Assembly: GCF_019239235.1 (NCBI RefSeq)
Contig: NZ_JAAZTS010000005.1
Span: 1-64,000 of the forward strand
Reading direction: 5' to 3'
Length of the DNA stretch: 64,000 nt
Source of the DNA: Caecibacteroides pullorum
GTDB lineage: Bacteria > Bacteroidota > Bacteroidia > Bacteroidales > Bacteroidaceae
Below the pieces are notes generated by a model. The model searched no databases, was not told the DNA's origin, and saw only the letters and a list, made by a program, of their open reading frames with translations. The stretch's first letter is position 1. Each line of letters opens with the position of its first letter. This document shows, one piece after another, positions 60,327-64,000 of the stretch. A program made the translations under genes and the position numbers.

Positions 60327-61442
60327 ATGAAAACAAGAAAGATTCTGAAAATCGCGTTGCTGGTCATCGTGGCCGGCATCTTCATCTGGACCTTCGTGTT
60401 CCTGTACCAGAAGTCCCAACCCGAAGTCACCCTCTACGACACCGTCCGCCCCGCCGTGGCCGACCTGGAAAAGACCACCGTCGTCACCGGCAAGATAGAG
60501 CCGAGAGACGAAGTCCTCATCAAGCCTCAGATATCGGGCATCATCGAAGAAGTCTACAAGGAAGCCGGCCAGAAGGTGAAGAAGGGCGAAGTGATAGCCA
60601 AGGTGAAGGTCATTCCCGAACTGGGTACGCTCAACGCCGCCGAGAGCCGCGTACGCCTGGCCGAAATCAACGGGCGCCAGGCCGAAACCGACTTTGCCCG
60701 CCTCGAGAAGCTCTACGCCGACAAGCTCATCAGCTCCGAGGAGTACGAGAAAGGGGAAGTGACCGTAAAGCAGGCCCGCGAGGAATTGCAGGCCGCCAAG
60801 GACAATCTTCAGATCGTGAAGGAAGGCATCACGCAGAGCAGCGCCTCCTTCTCGAGCACCCTGATACGCTCCACCATCGAGGGCCTCATCCTCGACGTGC
60901 CTGTCAAGGTGGGTAACTCGGTCATCATGAGCAACACCTTCAACGACGGTACGACCATCGCTACCGTGGCCGACATGAACGACCTCATCTTCCGCGGCAA
61001 CATCGACGAAACCGAAGTGGGTCGTGTGAGCGAAGGCATGCCCGTCAAGATTACCATCGGCGCCTTGCAGGATCTCACCTTCCAGGCTACGCTGGAGTAC
61101 ATCGCGCCCAAATCGACCGAAGACAATGGCGCCAACCAATTCGAGATCAAAGCGGCCGTTAGTGTTCCCGATACGGTGGTCATTCGCTCGGGCTACTCCG
61201 CCAACGGCGAAATCGTGCTCGAACGTGCCAGCCAGGCCCTCGCCATCCCTGAAGGATGCGTGGAGTTCAAGGACGACAGCACCTTTGTCTATGTGCTGAC
61301 CGATAGCGTGCCCCAGCAGGTCTTCCGCCGCCAACCCATCGAAGTGGGCATGAGCGACGGCATCCAGATAGCCGTCAAGAGTGGCATCACCGACAAGGAC
61401 CTGATACGCAACAACACCAAGAATCAGGAAAAAGAAGACTAA
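60327..61442 (+). CDS. Periplasmic adaptor (HlyD/MacA family)
   Basis: The 371-residue protein has an N-terminal membrane helix (about 7-25). The lipoyl-like halves are TTVVTGKIEPRDEVLIKPQISGIIEEVYKEAGQKVKKGE and the later ILDVPVKVGN block, separated by a helical hairpin (about 100-170). A beta-barrel domain follows (about 210-330). It links an inner-membrane pump to a TolC channel. It lies 25 bases before the TolC-like gene and supports the prediction of a tripartite exporter. Confidence 0.92.
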   Translation: MKTRKILKIALLVIVAGIFIWTFVFLYQKSQPEVTLYDTVRPAVADLEKTTVVTGKIEPRDEVLIKPQISGIIEEVYKEAGQKVKKGEVIAKVKVIPELGTLNAAESRVRLAEINGRQAETDFARLEKLYADKLISSEEYEKGEVTVKQAREELQAAKDNLQIVKEGITQSSASFSSTLIRSTIEGLILDVPVKVGNSVIMSNTFNDGTTIATVADMNDLIFRGNIDETEVGRVSEGMPVKITIGALQDLTFQATLEYIAPKSTEDNGANQFEIKAAVSVPDTVVIRSGYSANGEIVLERASQALAIPEGCVEFKDDSTFVYVLTDSVPQQVFRRQPIEVGMSDGIQIAVKSGITDKDLIRNNTKNQEKED

Positions 61443-61467
61443 CCCCTAAAACCTTACTTATACAGAT

Positions 61468-62796
61468 ATGAACAAACTATCCGCCATAGCCGCACTGGCC
61501 TGCCTCGCCACAGGCCTTCAGGCACAAGAGACGTGGTCGTTGCGCCGATGCATCGACCATGCCATCGAACACAATATCGACATCCGCCAGGCCGCCAACA
61601 TGGCCGAGCAGAGCGCCGTCGAAGTGAACACCGCCAAGTGGGCCCGCCTGCCCAACCTGAGCGGAGGAGCCAACCAGAGCTGGAACTGGGGACGTACGCA
61701 AACCGCCGTGCCCGACGAGACGACTGGCGACTACTCCACCGTCTACGTCAACACGGCCAGCAACGGCACCAACATGCAACTTTCTACTAGCATTCCCCTC
61801 TTCACCGGCCTCGAGCTGCCCAACCAGTATGCCCTGGCCAAGCTGAACCTGAAGGCCGCCACCGCCGACCTCGAGAAGGCCAAGGAAGACATCTCCATCA
61901 ACATCGCTTCGGCCTATCTGCAGGTGCTCTTCAACCAGGAGCTCCACGAAGTGGCCCTCGGGCAGGTGGAACTGAGCCTCCAGCAATGCAAGCGCATCGA
62001 AGGACTGGCAGGCGTGGGCAAGGCTTCGAGTGCCGAAGTGGCCGACGCCAAGGCCCGCGTGGCGCAAGACCGCATGACGGCCGTGCAAACCGAAAACGAC
62101 TACCGCCTCGCCCTGCTCACCCTGAGCCAGCTCATCGAACTTGAGTCGCCCGAAGGCTTCGTGCTCGAATCACCCTCTACGGCCATCGCACCGTCGCCCA
62201 TCACCCCGCCCGACGATATCTATCAGACAGCCCTCACTGGCAAGGCTTCCATCCAAGCCGCCCAATACCGTCTGGAGGGAAGCAAACGTAGTGTCCGCAT
62301 CGCCCAAAGCGGCTATTATCCGCAACTGAGCCTCAACGGAAGTCTGGGTACGAGCTACTACTCCACCATCAACCGCACCTTCCGCCAGCAGATGGGCGAC
62401 AACTTCAGCAAGTACCTGGGCGTGAGCCTCAGCATACCCCTCTTCAACCGCCTGGCTACGCGCAACCGTGTTCGCACCGCCCGCCTCCAGCAGGAGAACT
62501 ACGCCCTCCAGCTGGACAACGCCAAGAAGACGCTCTACAAGGAAATCCAGCAGGCCTGGTACAACGCCACCGCCGCCGAAAGCAAATATACCAGTAGCCA
62601 TGCGGCCGCCCTGGCCAGCGAGGAGTCTTTCCGCCTGATGACACAGAAGTTCGAGAATGGCAAAGCCAACGCCGTGGAGTTCAACGAAGCCAAACAAAAC
62701 CTGATGAAGGCACAAAGCGACGAGCTCCAAGCCAAGTACGACTACCTGTTCCGCACCAAGATATTGGACTTCTACAAGGGGGTACCTATCGAATAA
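61468..62796 (+). CDS. TolC family outer-membrane efflux protein
   Basis: The 442-residue protein has a signal peptide (about 1-19) and two OEP repeats. The helical segments include SLRRCIDHAIEHNIDIRQAANMAEQ and the second-half equivalent TFRQQMGDNFSKYLGVSLSIPLFNR. The channel is formed by a trimer of such chains, giving outer-membrane beta-strands and a periplasmic alpha-barrel. It is the last gene of the five-gene export operon. Substrate, for example an antibiotic, peptide or lipoprotein, cannot be read from the sequence. Confidence 0.93.
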   Translation: MNKLSAIAALACLATGLQAQETWSLRRCIDHAIEHNIDIRQAANMAEQSAVEVNTAKWARLPNLSGGANQSWNWGRTQTAVPDETTGDYSTVYVNTASNGTNMQLSTSIPLFTGLELPNQYALAKLNLKAATADLEKAKEDISINIASAYLQVLFNQELHEVALGQVELSLQQCKRIEGLAGVGKASSAEVADAKARVAQDRMTAVQTENDYRLALLTLSQLIELESPEGFVLESPSTAIAPSPITPPDDIYQTALTGKASIQAAQYRLEGSKRSVRIAQSGYYPQLSLNGSLGTSYYSTINRTFRQQMGDNFSKYLGVSLSIPLFNRLATRNRVRTARLQQENYALQLDNAKKTLYKEIQQAWYNATAAESKYTSSHAAALASEESFRLMTQKFENGKANAVEFNEAKQNLMKAQSDELQAKYDYLFRTKILDFYKGVPIE

Positions 62797-62809
62797 GAAA
62801 AATAAATGA

Positions 62810-62817
62810 TATCTTTG
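62810..62817 (+). promoter_or_regulatory. -7 element before the AsmA-like gene
   Basis: TATCTTTG lies 25 bases before the ATG at 62843. The spacer is too short to hold another gene, so this marks a separate unit from the TolC-like gene. Confidence 0.55.
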
Positions 62818-62842
62818 CACCTGCTAAAGCATAGGTTTACAG

Positions 62843-64000
62843 ATGAAAAAGCAGTGCATTCTCCGCATAGCAACAGGCCTCATCGGCCTGTTGCTCCTCC
62901 TGACGGCGGGAGGTTACATTCTCCGCAACGTCCTTCTGAACCACATGGTCGAGCAACGGCTGGCCTCCGTAGGCAAACGCCACGAACTCGACATCCGCTA
63001 CCGACACCTCACCCTCAAAAGCATCAACACCGTGTTGTTCGAAGGACTGAGCATCGTTCCACATGAACGAGATACTCTCCTAACCCTCGGTTCGCTTCAA
63101 GCACGACTCAGCCTATGGGAACTTCTCCAAGGCAATGTACAAATACGCCACCTTCAGTTAGATAGCTTGGCCGTGCGTTTTGTCAAGCATGGTTCCGAAG
63201 CCAATTATGATTTTCTTTTCCGACCCACGTCGGAGGCTGATGCATCCGCTCCTTCCACCACGCCACGAAGTGAAGAAGATTATACCCTCCGCATCAACAA
63301 GCTGCTCGACCTCGTCTTTGGTTTCCTGCCGGGAAATGGCACACTAACTCACCTGAACATCACCGAACAAAAAGACAACAACTACGTCAACCTCCATATC
63401 CCCCAATTCAACATCCAAGACCATCGCTTCCGAACGGACATCGTAGCCGACGAAGACCACTACGTGCAACGCTGGCAGGCCGAGGGCGAAATCAATCCCT
63501 CCGACCGTCGGCTAAGCGCTACTCTGCACGCACCCCACATCACCCTGCCCTACCTTAAACGACGTCTGGGTGCCGAAGTCAGCTTCGATAGTCTGACGTG
63601 CCGTTTCGAACAACAATGCCTTGGACGAGAGCTGACTCGCCTTATTGGACAAACAGAAGTTAATGGATTGAAAGTCTATCACCGACGCCTCTCACCTGAA
63701 CTGGTCAACCTCGACCATGGCCGGCTGGAGTTTCATCTGAACATCGCTCCTACCTCCATCGAACTGGATAGTACCAGCCTTGTACGTTTCAACCGTCTGG
63801 ACTTCCATCCCTACCTGAAGGTAGAACAGAAGAACGGATACTGGCATCTGACCTCTGTTACGGACAAGCCTTGGTTCCCTGCCGAAGACCTTTTCACGTC
63901 ATTACCCCGTGGCCTGTTCGACAACCTGGACGACATTCGCATCAAAGGTCAGCTGGCCTACCATTTCCTGCTCGACGTAGACTTTGCCCACTTGGACAGC
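62843..64000 (+). CDS. AsmA/TamB-like envelope protein, N-terminal part
   Basis: The gene is cut by the window edge after 386 codons. It starts with a signal-anchor helix (ILRIATGLIGLLLLLTAGGYILR). A repetitive beta-rich region follows, with strand pairs such as LDIRYRHLTLKSINTVLFEGLSI and LQARLSLWELLQGNVQIRHLQLDSLAV, like the chorein-type/AsmA-like fold of large envelope proteins. Some Bacteroidetes proteins with a similar N-terminal region carry a transglycosylase domain further on, so a peptidoglycan glycosyltransferase is possible. That part lies outside the window. The family assignment is from the repeat pattern only. Confidence 0.65.
   Translation, partial: MKKQCILRIATGLIGLLLLLTAGGYILRNVLLNHMVEQRLASVGKRHELDIRYRHLTLKSINTVLFEGLSIVPHERDTLLTLGSLQARLSLWELLQGNVQIRHLQLDSLAVRFVKHGSEANYDFLFRPTSEADASAPSTTPRSEEDYTLRINKLLDLVFGFLPGNGTLTHLNITEQKDNNYVNLHIPQFNIQDHRFRTDIVADEDHYVQRWQAEGEINPSDRRLSATLHAPHITLPYLKRRLGAEVSFDSLTCRFEQQCLGRELTRLIGQTEVNGLKVYHRRLSPELVNLDHGRLEFHLNIAPTSIELDSTSLVRFNRLDFHPYLKVEQKNGYWHLTSVTDKPWFPAEDLFTSLPRGLFDNLDDIRIKGQLAYHFLLDVDFAHLDS

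Overview
The window looks like a chromosomal stretch from a gut-type Bacteroidales bacterium, probably Bacteroidaceae. The evidence is: several promoters of the Bacteroides type (TTTG, a 19-20 bp spacer, then TAnnTTTG) placed exactly where genes or tRNAs begin; outer-membrane beta-barrel receptors with an N-terminal carboxypeptidase-like domain; a GH97 enzyme; Bacteroidetes-restricted hypotheticals such as a DUF3822-like protein; and a class I-beta DAHP synthase fused to chorismate mutase. I cannot name the species.

Layout. 1-2.8 kb: end of a sensor kinase, its response regulator, a DUF2027/Smr protein and a convergent YaaA. 2.8-3.5 kb: a repeat-rich spacer with a perfect 46-bp inverted repeat. 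3.5-10 kb: recJ, recQ, a TPR protein, a Gfo/Idh/MocA oxidoreductase and an endonuclease/exonuclease/phosphatase lipoprotein. 10-14.4 kb: an aromatic amino acid operon (pheA, aminotransferase, DAHP synthase-chorismate mutase, tyrA). It is preceded by a short Phe/Tyr-rich leader peptide and an attenuator, the most striking signal of the window. 14.5-28.4 kb: dnaG, a TPR protein, a MATE exporter, a RecD-like helicase, a hypothetical/DUF3822/rsmD trio, cardiolipin synthase, a large outer-membrane receptor, a small membrane protein and aroB. 28.5-33.5 kb: tRNA-Pro, a 21-nt tandem repeat, a frameshifted outer-membrane receptor and a divergent kinase/regulator pair. 33.6-41.6 kb: a flavodoxin-ferredoxin, an AAA-like/nuclease protein, then an AT-richer receptor plus EreA/ChaN-like protein, and a secreted transglutaminase-like protein. 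41.7-47.3 kb: MarC, a YjjG-like phosphatase, a coiled-coil lipoprotein, rsmI, a hypothetical, tdk, an AI-2E family permease and tRNA-Lys. 47.5-54.5 kb: GH97, a GH3/beta-lactamase fusion and a 5'-nucleotidase split into two genes. 55-64 kb: rplS, a ROK glucokinase, a complete MacAB-TolC-like export operon and the start of a large AsmA-like envelope protein.

How parts work together. The aromatic operon carries the first shikimate step, the chorismate branch point and both the Phe and Tyr arms, so sensing charged tRNA-Phe/tRNA-Tyr through the leader would control the whole flow. The 56.9-62.8 kb operon encodes all parts of a tripartite efflux pump: ATPase, two permeases, adaptor and outer-membrane channel. 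The GH3/beta-lactamase fusion and the split nucleotidase form one transcription unit for periplasmic wall-fragment and nucleotide salvage.

A second theme is intergenic structure. Arrays with a seven-base period flank genes of the aromatic and efflux operons and often supply their stop codons. Long inverted repeats occupy the spacers at 3.1, 13.5, 36.5 and 54.6 kb. A roughly 22-nt repeat family occurs at 2.9 and 33.5 kb. All positions and pairings were read by eye; no search or folding program was run.
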